From NCEH01 sp002257205 (GTDB lineage Bacteria; Pseudomonadota; Alphaproteobacteria; Rhizobiales; Xanthobacteraceae): DNA of 64,000 nucleotides. Both the position numbers and the translations under genes were made by a program. Shown piece by piece: positions 19,209 through 28,014 of the stretch; position 1 is the first letter of the stretch; each line of letters opens with the position of its first letter. The notes beneath the pieces were generated by a model. It did not search any database. It was not told the origin of the DNA and saw only the letters and a program-made list of their open reading frames with translations. The stretch lies in assembly GCF_043195105.1 (NCBI RefSeq), contig NZ_JBAFWO010000003.1; one strand, 5' to 3'.

Positions 19209-20981
19209 ATGAACGTCTACGCGATCTTCGCCGATCACGTGCGAGAAGCCGTCGCCGAGCTTGCCCGCCAGGGCCAGTTGGGGGAAGGCCGCACGCCCGA
19301 GGGTCTCGATCTCGGCCGCATCGTGGTGGAGCCGCCGCGCGATCCGACCCATGGCGATCTCGCCACCAATGCCGCAATGGTGCTCGCCAAGGACGCCGGC
19401 ATGAAGCCGCGCGATCTCGCCGAGCGCATCGCCGCCAAGCTCGCCGCCGTGCCGCGCGTGGCCAAGGTGGATGTGGCCGGCCCCGGCTTCATCAACCTGA
19501 CCCTGGATGCCGCCTTCTGGCCGGTGGTGCTCGCCGCCATCCTGCGCGCGGGTCGCGATTTCGGCCGCTCCACCATGGGCGATAACGTTCCGGTGAACGT
19601 GGAATATGTGTCCGCGAATCCCACCGGCCCCATGCATGTGGGCCATTGCCGCGGCGCTGTGTTCGGCGATGCCATGGCGAGCCTGCTGGCGTTTGCCGGC
19701 TACAAGGTGACGCGGGAATATTACATCAACGATGCCGGCGCCCAGGTGGACGTGCTCGCGCGCTCGGTGTTCCTGCGCTATCGCGAGGCGGCCACCGGCG
19801 AGGCGGCGGAAATTCCCGACGGCCTCTATCCGGGCGACTATCTCGTTCCCGTAGGCCAGGAACTGGCCGGAATGCACGGCGGCGCGTTCCTGGAGGCGCC
19901 CGAGAGCGAATGGCTTCCGGTGTTCCGCAGCTTCGCCATCGGTGCCATGATGGTGATGATCCGCGCCGATCTCGCCGCGCTGGGCATCGAGTTCGACGTG
20001 TTCTTCTCCGAGCGCTCGCTGACCGTGGGCGCCGACCGGGTCGGCCTGATGATCGAGCAGCTGCGCCGTTCGGGCGAGGTGTACCAAGGCCGCCTGCCGC
20101 CGCCCAAGGGCGCGCCGATCGAGGATTGGGAGGATCGCGAGCAGAGCCTGTTCCGCTCCACCGATTTCGGTGACGACGTGGATCGCCCGCTGGTGAAGTC
20201 GGACGGCAGCTACACCTATTTTGCCGGCGACATCGCCTATCACAAGGACAAGTTCGATCGCGGCTTCCGTCGCATGATCGACGTGTGGGGCGCCGACCAT
20301 GGCGGCTATGTCAAGCGCATGCAGGCGGCGGTGAAGGCCGTGACCGGCGGCCAGGCGAGCCTGGACGTGGAATTGTGCCAGCTGGTGCGGTTGTATCGCA
20401 ATGGCGAGCCGGTGCGCATGTCGAAGCGCGCGGGCTCCTTCGTCACCTTGCGCGAGGTGGTGGACGAGGTCGGCCGCGACGCGGTGCGCTTCATGATGCT
20501 GTTCCGCAAGAATGACGCGCCGCTGGACTTCGATCTCGCCAAGGTGATCGAGCAGTCTCGGGAAAATCCGGTCTTCTACGTGCAGTATGCGCACGCCCGC
20601 GCCCATTCGATCCTGCGCAAAGCCAAAGAACAGATTGCATCTTTGCCGGAAACAGCGGAAGTTTATGCCCACGCTCCGCTGGAGCGGCTGGACGATCCGG
20701 GGGAGTTGGGGCTACTCGCGCGCCTCGCGGCATGGCCGCGGCTCGTTGAACAGGCCGCCGCCGCGCGCGAACCCCACCGGATCGCCTTTTATTTGCACGA
20801 TTTGGCCAGCGATTTTCACGGGCAGTGGAATCGCGGAAATGAATTGCCACATTTACGCTTCATTATGGAGAATGATCGAGAATTGACCTTAGCACGTCTG
20901 GCCTTGGTTCACGGCGTGGCAGCGGTGCTCGCTTCCGGGCTGTTGGTGCTGGGGGTTGAGGCTGTTCAGGAATTGAAGTGA
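19209..20981 (+). CDS. argS: Arginyl-tRNA synthetase
   Basis: Class I synthetase charging tRNA-Arg, 590 residues. The HIGH motif is HVGH at 143-146 in ANPTGPMHVGHCRGAVFGD. The KMSKS loop is represented by MSKR at 404-407, a known variant in this family. The C-terminal anticodon-binding domain (DALRM) is visible from VQYAHARAHSILRKA to the end. ATG 19209 gives the family N-terminus MNVYAIFADHVREAV; a TTG four codons earlier is less likely. Confidence 0.96.
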   Translation: MNVYAIFADHVREAVAELARQGQLGEGRTPEGLDLGRIVVEPPRDPTHGDLATNAAMVLAKDAGMKPRDLAERIAAKLAAVPRVAKVDVAGPGFINLTLDAAFWPVVLAAILRAGRDFGRSTMGDNVPVNVEYVSANPTGPMHVGHCRGAVFGDAMASLLAFAGYKVTREYYINDAGAQVDVLARSVFLRYREAATGEAAEIPDGLYPGDYLVPVGQELAGMHGGAFLEAPESEWLPVFRSFAIGAMMVMIRADLAALGIEFDVFFSERSLTVGADRVGLMIEQLRRSGEVYQGRLPPPKGAPIEDWEDREQSLFRSTDFGDDVDRPLVKSDGSYTYFAGDIAYHKDKFDRGFRRMIDVWGADHGGYVKRMQAAVKAVTGGQASLDVELCQLVRLYRNGEPVRMSKRAGSFVTLREVVDEVGRDAVRFMMLFRKNDAPLDFDLAKVIEQSRENPVFYVQYAHARAHSILRKAKEQIASLPETAEVYAHAPLERLDDPGELGLLARLAAWPRLVEQAAAAREPHRIAFYLHDLASDFHGQWNRGNELPHLRFIMENDRELTLARLALVHGVAAVLASGLLVLGVEAVQELK

Positions 20982-21067
20982 CCGCGTCGTCCGTTCCGAC
21001 CCGTGTGCCGTAAGGTTGGGTTTGGAGGGTGCGGAGTTCCGGTCCTACCAAACACGATTGAGGCCAC

Positions 21068-22657
21068 ATGGGCGACGAAAGCAGCTTGCGCTACCGGCGC
21101 GATGACGAATACGCCAGTCAGGCGCCGTCGGCGGCCGCGACTCCCGCTTCTCGCCGTCCGCGCAATGAAGACGCGCTGGCGGAACTGGCACGGCTGATCG
21201 GCGATCAGGACCCGTTCGCCGATTTCGCGGAGATGGGGCAGGACCAGCCGCCCCCGGCGCCCGCGCCCCGCGCCCGCGCGGCCCGTCCGGAGCCTGCACA
21301 GGCCCCGCAGTTTCCCGCCCCGCCGGTGGAGCGCCGGTTCGAGGATTGGCAGCCGGGCCGCCGTGGCGCTCGCGACGGCGCCGCTCCCGAGCCCTCCGGC
21401 CGCGCCACGCCGGCCGAGGACATGGCGCCCCGCGCCCGTAGCCAGGATCCGCGTCAACAGGATCCCCGCCTTCAGGATCCCCGCGCTCAGGATACGCAGG
21501 CCAGCTGGGAAGCGCTGGAGCAGGAGGTCGCCGCCGAGCAGAGCCGCACGTCGGTGCGCCTCGGCTATGGTTCGCTCTCCCGCCGCGCCGAGGGCCGCCA
21601 GCTTCAGGACGAGTACGATCCCCGCCCGGCCGCGCCGTCCCGTCCGAGCGAGCCGCCCGCGCCCGCCGCCCGCTATGCGGACGAGGAGGAGGACGCCCAG
21701 GCCGGTTACGCCTATGGCGGCGCCGCCCAGGGTGACGGCTATGAGGATTATGACGACACCTACGACCCCGCCTATGGCGAGGAGGGGTACATGCCGCCTC
21801 ACGCCGAGGAGGTCTATGAAACCGAGCCGCGCCAGCGCAAGGGCCGCATGGCGCTGATCATCGTGGCGTCCGTGGTCGGCATCGGCGTCGCCTCGGCGGG
21901 GGGGCTGTTCGCCTATCGCATGATGGGAAGCGGCGGATCCTCGACGAGCGGCGAGCCACCGCCGGTCATCAAGGCGGACAGTGCGCCGACCAAGGTGGCG
22001 GGTCCCACGCCCACGACCGGTGCCGACGGGCAGAAGCTGATTTATGACCGCGTGGGCGGTGCGCCCGGCACGGAACGCGTCGTGCCCCGCGAGGAGCAGC
22101 CGATGGACGTGAACGCCGCCGCCGCAGCGGCAGCTGCCGCCGCCGGTGCGCCGCCGGCCGCCGCCGGAACCCCGTCGACCGAGCCGAAGCGGGTGAAGAC
22201 CATGGCCGTGCGGGCCGACGGCAGCCTGGTCGAAAACTCCGCTCCGGTCGCTTCGGCGCTGCCACCCGGAATTGCGCCCACGGCCTATGCGCCGATGCAA
22301 AATCCGCTGCCCACCGGCGCCCCCGCGCCGAAGACCGTCACCACAGCGGCCGTCGGCGCGGCTTCCGCGGCTGCGCCCGCCGCCGCCGCTCCTGCCGCAG
22401 TCGCCAATGGCGCGTATGTGGTGCAGGTGTCCTCGCAGAAGTCCGAAAACGACGCCATGGGCTCCTGGAAGGTGCTCCAGGGCCGGTATCCTCAGCTGCT
22501 CGGCAGCTATAAGGCGACGGTCCGCCGCGCCGATCTCGGCGACAAGGGCATTTATTACCGGGCCCAGGTTGGCCCGTTCTCGACGCGCGAGGAAGCGAAC
22601 AACCTCTGCAACGCGCTCCAGGCCCAGGGCGGCACCTGCATCGTCACCCGGAACTGA
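21068..22657 (+). CDS. SPOR-domain membrane protein
   Basis: A 529-residue bitopic inner-membrane protein. A long acidic, Pro/Arg-rich cytoplasmic region is followed by one transmembrane helix (about residues 262-283, ALIIVASVVGIGVASAGGLFAY). Next comes an Ala/Pro-rich periplasmic linker and a C-terminal SPOR domain (YVVQVSSQKSENDAMGSWKVLQ...IYYRAQVGPFSTREEANNLCNALQAQGGTCIVTRN). SPOR domains bind denuded septal peptidoglycan, so a division-site role is likely. In other Rhizobiales the gene sits between argS and nagZ/scpA; here argS is retained but the genes downstream differ. A strong terminator follows. Confidence 0.88.
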   Translation: MGDESSLRYRRDDEYASQAPSAAATPASRRPRNEDALAELARLIGDQDPFADFAEMGQDQPPPAPAPRARAARPEPAQAPQFPAPPVERRFEDWQPGRRGARDGAAPEPSGRATPAEDMAPRARSQDPRQQDPRLQDPRAQDTQASWEALEQEVAAEQSRTSVRLGYGSLSRRAEGRQLQDEYDPRPAAPSRPSEPPAPAARYADEEEDAQAGYAYGGAAQGDGYEDYDDTYDPAYGEEGYMPPHAEEVYETEPRQRKGRMALIIVASVVGIGVASAGGLFAYRMMGSGGSSTSGEPPPVIKADSAPTKVAGPTPTTGADGQKLIYDRVGGAPGTERVVPREEQPMDVNAAAAAAAAAAGAPPAAAGTPSTEPKRVKTMAVRADGSLVENSAPVASALPPGIAPTAYAPMQNPLPTGAPAPKTVTTAAVGAASAAAPAAAAPAAVANGAYVVQVSSQKSENDAMGSWKVLQGRYPQLLGSYKATVRRADLGDKGIYYRAQVGPFSTREEANNLCNALQAQGGTCIVTRN

Positions 22658-22685
22658 GGCTGTTTCGGCTGCACGCAAAAGAAAA

Positions 22686-22712
22686 GGCCGGCTCCTGCGA
22701 GCCGGCCTTTTT
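22686..22712 (+). terminator. Rho-independent terminator after the SPOR gene
   Basis: GGCCGGCTC (22686-22694), loop CTGC, GAGCCGGCC (22699-22707), then TTTTT. An A-run precedes the stem, so it can serve both the SPOR gene and the converging ATPase gene. Confidence 0.92.
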
Positions 22713-22726
22713 CATGGGCGGCGGCG

Positions 22727-23632
22727 TCAGCCGGCCGTCGGGGCGAGCGCCACGCCGAGCTGGCCGGCGAGATCCTGCACGAATTGCCAGGCGGTACGGC
22801 CCGAGCGCGACCCGCGCGTGGTCGCCCATTCCAGTGCCAGCGGACGCCATTTGTCCTCGGTCATCGGAATCTTGTGGTGCGCCACATAGGCGGCGACCAT
22901 CTCCAGATATTCGTCCTGGCTGCATTTGTGGAAGCCGAGCCACAGGCCGAAGCGATCGGAGAGCGAAACCTTCTCCTCCACGGCCTCGCCGGGATTGATG
23001 GCGGTGGAGCGCTCATTCTCCATCATGTCGCGCGGCAGCAGGTGGCGCCGGTTGGACGTGGCGTAGAAGATCACATTGTCCGGCCGCCCCTCGATGCCGC
23101 CTTCCAGCACCGCCTTCAGCGACTTGTAGGTGGTGTCGTCGCCATCGAAGGAGAGATCGTCGCAGAACACGATGAAGCGATGGTGAGAGCCGCGCACCAG
23201 CGACATCAGGACCGGCAGGGTCTCGATGTCCTCGCGATGGATTTCCACCAGCTTCAGCCGCCGCCCGCCGGCTTCAGGGCCGAGCACGGTTTGGTTGATA
23301 TGGGCGTGGGAGGCTTTCACCAGCGAGCTTTTGCCCATGCCGCGCGCGCCCCAGAGCAGGGCGTTGTTGGCGGGCAGGCCGCGGGCGAAGCGCTCGGTGT
23401 TGTCCACAAGTTGGTCACGCACCCGGTCGATGCCCTGAAGCAGCTCCATGTCCACGCGATTGACGTGCTTCACCGGCTCGAAGCGGTTCGGCTGGGTGTG
23501 CCACACGAAGGCGTCCGCCGCTTCGAAATCGGGCGTGAGCAGGGATGGCGGCGCGAGACGCTCAAGGGCGTCGGCGATGCGCAGCAGCAGGGCATGGGTG
23601 GCGTCGGCAGAGGGTTCGCGGGGTGGCGTCAT
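22727..23632 (-). CDS. DUF815 family ATPase
   Basis: A 301-residue AAA-like ATPase of the DUF815 family. Walker A is GARGMGKSS (residues 95-103) and a Walker B-like stretch is RFIVFCDDLSFDGDDTTYKSLKAVLEG, followed by VIFYATSNRRHLL with the sensor-like Asn. The substrate is unknown. The family is conserved across Rhizobiales, and no partner is visible here. The ATG at 23632 is preceded by AAGGAG; upstream in-frame codons are GC-rich filler. Confidence 0.82.
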   Translation of the reverse strand: MTPPREPSADATHALLLRIADALERLAPPSLLTPDFEAADAFVWHTQPNRFEPVKHVNRVDMELLQGIDRVRDQLVDNTERFARGLPANNALLWGARGMGKSSLVKASHAHINQTVLGPEAGGRRLKLVEIHREDIETLPVLMSLVRGSHHRFIVFCDDLSFDGDDTTYKSLKAVLEGGIEGRPDNVIFYATSNRRHLLPRDMMENERSTAINPGEAVEEKVSLSDRFGLWLGFHKCSQDEYLEMVAAYVAHHKIPMTEDKWRPLALEWATTRGSRSGRTAWQFVQDLAGQLGVALAPTAG

Positions 23633-23899
23633 TTTTGTCTCCTTCGGGCGGGGATAGCCGCGCCAGCGCGTCCCAGCAAGTTGGCCGCGCGGGCGCCGTC
23701 GGCGCGAGACATGCGATCGTTGCATGGGCGCTCGGTAATGGGGCGCTCGGCAAGGAGCGGGGGATGGGGCTGGGGCATATTGCGCTGCGGGAAGATTCCT
23801 TTAACCTGCCTCTGGCCTATTGGGGTGGGCTGGGATCTGGAAGTTGAGGCAATGCTGCGTGCCCTCGGGCCGTGGCGGTGCCGCATCGACGGAGACGAC

Positions 23900-24595
23900 A
23901 TGCCGCAAGCCCGTTTGCCCCGTGCCTTCGCGCCCGTATGCGTGCCCTTGCTCCTCGTGGCCGTGGGCAGCGCCCCCGCCGCCGCGCAGGAGGTCTCGAC
24001 CCGCGTTTCGCGCACGACCAATGCCGATGGTTCCGCCTCGGTGACGGCGGCCGGCGCGCTCAACGGATGGAGCGCCGCCGAGTTTGGCGTCGACCTCTCC
24101 GTTTCCGCCGCTCCGGTCACGGTGGTGCAGCCGCGTTCCAACCTGCCCTGGAACGCAACCGACACTTCCGGCGCGGTCGCCTGGGCGAAGGTCGCGATGC
24201 CGGGCGTCTCGAACCTGCTGTTCTGGGACAAGGGCGCGGTGGACGTGCGGCTCGACCCGCTTCAGGACAAGAGCCAGCTCGGCACGAGCTTTTCGCGCGA
24301 ATGGGACCTGGGCGGCCATATCAGCGCGCAGGTCAGCGACAGCTATGCTGTGACGCTCGCCCCCACCTCCTCCGGCGAGGGGTGGAGCAGCGATAAATCC
24401 CTGAGCCTCAACGTGCACGAGACCGGGACCCGGTTCAGCCTCGGCACCTCCGTCGCCAGCGATCGCCACACCTGGCTGCCCTCGCTGAGCGCCCAGCAGA
24501 ATCTGATCGGCCCGCTGGTGCTCACCACCACCGTGGCCGACACCGGCACCGAGATCAATCGCAGCATCACGGCCGGCTTCCACAGCACCTGGTGA
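23900..24595 (+). CDS. Secreted protein of unknown function
   Basis: About 231 residues with a signal peptide (LPRAFAPVCVPLLLVAVGSAPAAAQ) and a beta-rich mature part full of alternating polar and hydrophobic strands (for example SLSLNVHETGTRFSLGTSVASDRH and LVLTTTVADTGTEINRSITAGFHSTW). The C-terminal aromatic residue (Trp) and strand pattern resemble small outer-membrane beta-barrels, but this is only a visual impression. ATG 23900 has GGAG five bases ahead; ATG 23852 is an in-frame alternative. I do not recognise the family. Confidence 0.6.
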   Translation: MPQARLPRAFAPVCVPLLLVAVGSAPAAAQEVSTRVSRTTNADGSASVTAAGALNGWSAAEFGVDLSVSAAPVTVVQPRSNLPWNATDTSGAVAWAKVAMPGVSNLLFWDKGAVDVRLDPLQDKSQLGTSFSREWDLGGHISAQVSDSYAVTLAPTSSGEGWSSDKSLSLNVHETGTRFSLGTSVASDRHTWLPSLSAQQNLIGPLVLTTTVADTGTEINRSITAGFHSTW

Positions 24596-24601
24596 AGGCG
24601 G

Positions 24602-24628
24602 GGTCCGCTGAACCTATCCCAGCGGACC
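24602..24628. terminator. 9-bp hairpin between convergent genes
   Basis: GGTCCGCTG (24602-24610) and CAGCGGACC (24620-24628) sit exactly in the gap between the secreted unknown and tauE, touching the tauE stop codon. There is no T-run; probably a bidirectional transcript end. Confidence 0.45.
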
Positions 24629-25464
24629 TATCCCAGGATGATGGCGATGAGGAACCGCAGCGCCATGACCAGCAGGAACAGGCCGAAGCCCATTTCCAGC
24701 GTTCGGCGCGACAGGCGGTGGGCGAGGCGCGCGCCGAACGGCGCTGTCAGCGCGCTCACCGGCGCCATGCAGGCGAAGCCCAGCGCCGAGACATAGCCGA
24801 TGGAAAAGGGTGGCAGGTCCGACATGTGAGGCCAGCCGGCCACCGCATAGCCGATGATGCCGGGAATGGGAATCAGCATGCCGATGCCGGCCGAGGTGGC
24901 GACGGCAGCATGGATGGGCACACCGTACAGCCCAAGAATGATGCTGGAGATGCCGCCGCCGCTGATGCCGATGAGCGAGGCCGCAAGGCCGATGAAGAAG
25001 CCGTAGCCCCACATGACAGCCCTGCCCGGCAATTGGGTGCCGAGGCGCCACTCGGCGCGGCCGAGCAGGGCCTTGAGGCCCATCAAGCTCGCGATCACCA
25101 CGAAGGCCGCCTGGAGAATCCAGCCGTCGAGGAACGCCGCGATGGCGCTACCCGCGATAATTCCGAGTATAGCCGGCAGGCTCCAGGTCTTCAGCACGCC
25201 TTCCATCACCGCGCCGCGCGCCTTGTGGGCGCGATAGGACAGGAGCGAGGTGGGCACGATGATGGCGAGCGAGGTGCCGACGCACAATTGCATGCGGATG
25301 TCCTCGGCGACGCCGATGATGCGAAACACCTCATACAGCACGGGCACGATCACCGCGCCGCCGCCGACCCCCAGAAGTCCGGCGAGCAGGCCAGTCACAA
25401 TCCCACCGACCAGCAGTGCCAACGTCAGATAGGCGAGTTCGCTCCAGGGGATGGAGGAAAGCAT
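24628..25464 (-). CDS. TauE/SafE family sulfite/sulfonate exporter
   Basis: About 278 residues with eight hydrophobic helices and the two family half-motifs: GGIVTGLLAGLLGVGGGAVIVPVLYEVF in the first half and LAASLIGISGGGISSIILGLYGV in the second. TauE/SafE proteins export sulfite, sulfoacetate or related anions, so a link to the sulfur region a few kb away is attractive but unproven. ATG 25464 (MLSSIPWSELAYL) is chosen over the open upstream frame because it directly precedes the first helix. Confidence 0.83.
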   Translation of the reverse strand: MLSSIPWSELAYLTLALLVGGIVTGLLAGLLGVGGGAVIVPVLYEVFRIIGVAEDIRMQLCVGTSLAIIVPTSLLSYRAHKARGAVMEGVLKTWSLPAILGIIAGSAIAAFLDGWILQAAFVVIASLMGLKALLGRAEWRLGTQLPGRAVMWGYGFFIGLAASLIGISGGGISSIILGLYGVPIHAAVATSAGIGMLIPIPGIIGYAVAGWPHMSDLPPFSIGYVSALGFACMAPVSALTAPFGARLAHRLSRRTLEMGFGLFLLVMALRFLIAIILG

Positions 25465-25553
25465 GAAGGCGGCCTCGAAGGGAGGGATGCGCGGGGGAAA
25501 GCCGGCGGGATGGGGCGCCAAACTGCGCCCGAACCGACGGTCCTGTCCAGATG

Positions 25554-26546
25554 TCAGGCGGCAGCGCTGCGCGGCGCGCGACGTACGTCGTTGAGCGCGG
25601 CGCGCAGCACCTCCAGCCCGGCGCCGGGCGCGATCCCCTCGGTGGACAGCCGACGGCGGAAGGTGCGGGCACCGGGCTTGCCGGTGAACAGGCCGAGCAT
25701 GTGGCGGGTGATGTCGTGCAGGCGCCCGCCGGCTTCCAGATGGGCGGCGATATAAGGCTCGAAGGCATCCACCGCCGCGAAGGCGTCGGCGTGCGGGGGC
25801 GCATCGCCATAAAACAGCGGATCGACCCCAAGCAGCAGTTCCGGATTTTGATAGGCCGCGCGGCCGAGCATCACCCCGTCGAGCCCCGCGCTTTCGGCCT
25901 GGGCCTGCTCCAGCGTCGAAAGGCCGCCGTTCAGGGCGATGGGAACATGGGGCAGGCGCGCCTTCAGGCGGCGCACGCGGTCATAGTCGAGCGGGGGAAT
26001 GTCGCGGTTCTCGCGCGGCGAGAGCCCTTGTAGCCACGCCTTGCGGGCATGGACGATGAGCGCGTCCGCGCCTGCCGCGATCACGGCATCGGCCAGGGCG
26101 TCCAGGGCGATTTCCGGGTCCTGGTCATCCACGCCGATGCGGCACTTGACGGTCACCGGGACGGCGACCTCGGCCTTGATGGCGGCAACGCAGCGCGCGA
26201 CCAGCTCCGGCTCGCGCATGAGGCAGGCGCCGAAATTACCGCCCTGCACCCGGCCCGAGGGGCAACCCACGTTGAGATTGATCTCGTCATAGCCGAAATC
26301 CGCGCAGATGCGCGCGGCCTGCGCCAATTGCGCGGGATCGCTGCCGCCGAGCTGCACCGCGACCGGGTGCTCGACCGGCGCATACCCCAGCAGCCGCTCC
26401 CGGTCGCCATGAAGCACCGCCGGGGCCGTGACCATTTCCGTATAGAGCAGCGCGCGCGCCGACAGGGTGCGATGGAACGCCCGGCAATGGCGATCCGTCC
26501 AATCCATCATAGGGGCTACGGAAAATATAAATGATTGATATGTCAT
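25554..26546 (-). CDS. dusA: tRNA-dihydrouridine(20/20a) synthase DusA
   Basis: A 330-residue FMN enzyme that reduces U20/U20a in tRNA. Seen are the N-terminal SVAPMMDWTDRHCRAF (FMN site), the catalytic-loop INLNVGCPSGRVQGGNFGACLM with active Cys, and VKCRIGVDD. The first codons (MTYQSFIF) are strikingly AT-rich compared with the rest. That fits the known behaviour of dusA-targeting integrative elements, which replace the gene's 5' end on insertion. An integrase remnant lies just upstream on the other side of the start. Confidence 0.95.
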   Translation of the reverse strand: MTYQSFIFSVAPMMDWTDRHCRAFHRTLSARALLYTEMVTAPAVLHGDRERLLGYAPVEHPVAVQLGGSDPAQLAQAARICADFGYDEINLNVGCPSGRVQGGNFGACLMREPELVARCVAAIKAEVAVPVTVKCRIGVDDQDPEIALDALADAVIAAGADALIVHARKAWLQGLSPRENRDIPPLDYDRVRRLKARLPHVPIALNGGLSTLEQAQAESAGLDGVMLGRAAYQNPELLLGVDPLFYGDAPPHADAFAAVDAFEPYIAAHLEAGGRLHDITRHMLGLFTGKPGARTFRRRLSTEGIAPGAGLEVLRAALNDVRRAPRSAAA

Positions 26547-26654
26547 AGTATTTCGTAATTTTAGAACGTTGATGGCCGGCGCTCACAGGCGATTTTACCC
26601 CACGCGGCGCACCATTTCCGGCATTTCCGACACGGCTGCACATGCGGCCGGCGG

Positions 26655-26825
26655 ATTGGCCGTCTTCCCTAAACCAAAATCGGGCGCCTGGAGAGTCCCG
26701 GTCGGCAGGAAAGGGGCAATACGTCAACGAGACGTTCCTGCGCCGCAAGGATGCCGAGGCATGGGCGCTCGACACGGAGCGCCGCATCGGTCGCCAGGAA
26801 CCCGGCGTCACGCGCAGGTCGCGCG
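26655..26825 (+). pseudogene. Integrase N-terminal remnant A (frameshifted)
   Basis: Reading across one frameshift gives KPKSGAWRVPVGRKG then QYVNETFLRRKDAEAWALDTERRIGRQEPG. This is the N-terminal, SAM-like arm region of tyrosine-recombinase integrases of rhizobial islands. The break is one extra G in the GGGG run at 26713-26716. The catalytic domain is absent: after about residue 55 the frame runs straight into DUF932 sequence. It lies about 110 bp from the dusA start, the expected place for a dusA-type integrase. Assignment rests on pattern recognition of the short conserved arm, so moderate confidence. Confidence 0.55.
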
Positions 26826-27330
26826 ACGTGTTCCTGTTCCTGGTCGGCGACCTGAACCCGATCGAGGCCGGGCGTTTGCCCGACGGCTCGCCGGACCTCT
26901 ATTTTCGTGGCTTCTATTGCTGGAATTCGGAGGTGGGCGCCAAGACGCTCGGCATCGCGAGTTTCTATCTGCGTGCCGTGTGCCAGAACCGCAATCTCTG
27001 GGGCGTCGAGGACTTCCAGGGATCACCATCCGCCACTCCAAATACGCCGCCTCCCGCTTCGCCCATGAGGCGGCACGGGCCCTGATCCGCTTCGCCAATT
27101 CCTCGCCCATGCCCTTCGCCAACGGCACCAGCGCCGCGCGGGACAAGATCGTCGCGCGCACCGACGAGGATCGCAGCGACTTCCTGCGCAACCGGGGCTT
27201 CTCCAAGGCCGAGACGGCCAGGATCATAGACACTGTGCTGGCCGAGGAAGGGCGCAAGCCCGAGAGCATCTTCGACTTCGTGCAGGGCATCACCGCCGTC
27301 GCGCGCGACAAGCCGCCCACCATCGGACGC
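26826..27330 (+). pseudogene. DUF932 (plasmid/phage-like) protein fragment, frameshifted
   Basis: The segment encodes part of a DUF932 protein common on rhizobial plasmids and islands: EAGRLPDGSPDLYFRGFYCWNSEVGAKTLGIASFYLRAVCQNRNLWGVEDFQ in the first frame. After losing one base at about 27019-27021 it continues in another frame with ITIRHSKYAASRFAHEAA...FLRNRGFSKAETARIIDTVLAEEGRKPESIFDFVQGITAVARDKP. Start and usual C-terminus are missing; after DKP the frame runs into unrelated codons to 27426. The N-terminal side is fused to integrase remnant A. It is dead as a gene; it marks a decayed mobile region. Confidence 0.6.
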
Positions 27331-28014
27331 TTCTTCTCGGTGGTGCCCCTGATCTACCTCCATGCGTTCGTCTCGGCCCGCGCCCAGGGTTGGGATGTTG
27401 GCGCGCCCGCCGACCCGTCACCCTGAACAGGTGCTCCGCTCCAGCACCAGCTGTGGCCCTCCACGCGAACCCGTTCATGCTGCTGACCTGGTTGATTATG
27501 CCTGCGATGCCGCTTTGGATGGTGCGTCCATGCGAGCCATGGGCCGGTGCGGCGCCAGGGCAGGGTGGTTGCCGCGTGCACAAAAACTGCACACGAACAT
27601 CTTGTAACTCTTTGATAACACGGAGCGCACACGGATTTAGCCACCATCACTAAACTAAAATCCGGCTCCTGGAAGGTCGCGGCCGCCGGAAGGGACAGTA
27701 CATCAGCGAGACGTTCCAGCGTCGCATCAGTACGCGTATGCGCGCTCCATGCGGATGTCGGTCCCGCGATGACCGCGACGGCGATCTCCGGATGTCGCCC
27801 GAATTCTGCCGCGGCTTATTGATCGCGGGCTGGACCCACCTGGACCATGGGCATTGAGATCGGGCGCTCACGCAGCGGTACCCACCTGGATCGGCTGTAA
27901 GCGGGCTTCAGGTGGTCGGATGTGGGTTAGGCTAAAGCCTCGTCGCGCCACGTCACCTTCGACCCGCTGGCAATCCGGCGCAGCCCACCGATGACCCGAA
28001 GAAATGGCGATTTT
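27331..28014. other. Decayed mobile-element DNA without an intact gene
   Basis: Between the DUF932 fragment and the arsR gene there is no convincing gene. The frame continuing from DUF932 stops at 27426. The stretch around 27590-27635 is AT-richer (TTGTAACTCTTTGATAACA) and sits just ahead of integrase remnant B, as the region in front of an integrase often does. The last 150 bases before arsR hold nothing I recognise. Confidence 0.45.
27638..27785 (+). pseudogene. Integrase N-terminal remnant B (frameshifted)
   Basis: A second copy of the same integrase start: ATITKLKSGSWKV, then after a frame slip RRKGQYISETFQRR. Weaker similarity continues to the WALD/AERR part of remnant A. The two remnants share base-level similarity (GGATT...CCTGG and CGAGACGTTCC) in the same orientation about 1 kb apart. 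There is no catalytic domain and no start codon in frame. Confidence 0.45.

Noticed and set aside
17952..20672. 906-codon minus-strand frame across dgt and argS
   Set aside because: Antisense to two well-supported genes; His/Gly/Ala-rich with no recognisable domain.
24628..25464. Counting the TauE exporter as part of the sox cluster
   Set aside because: It is separated by dusA and the mobile remnants and has no operator-like site that I can see; the link is only by possible substrate.
26547..28014. Intact prophage or transposon
   Set aside because: Only integrase N-terminal and DUF932 fragments with frame slips are present; no catalytic integrase domain, transposase or structural phage gene.
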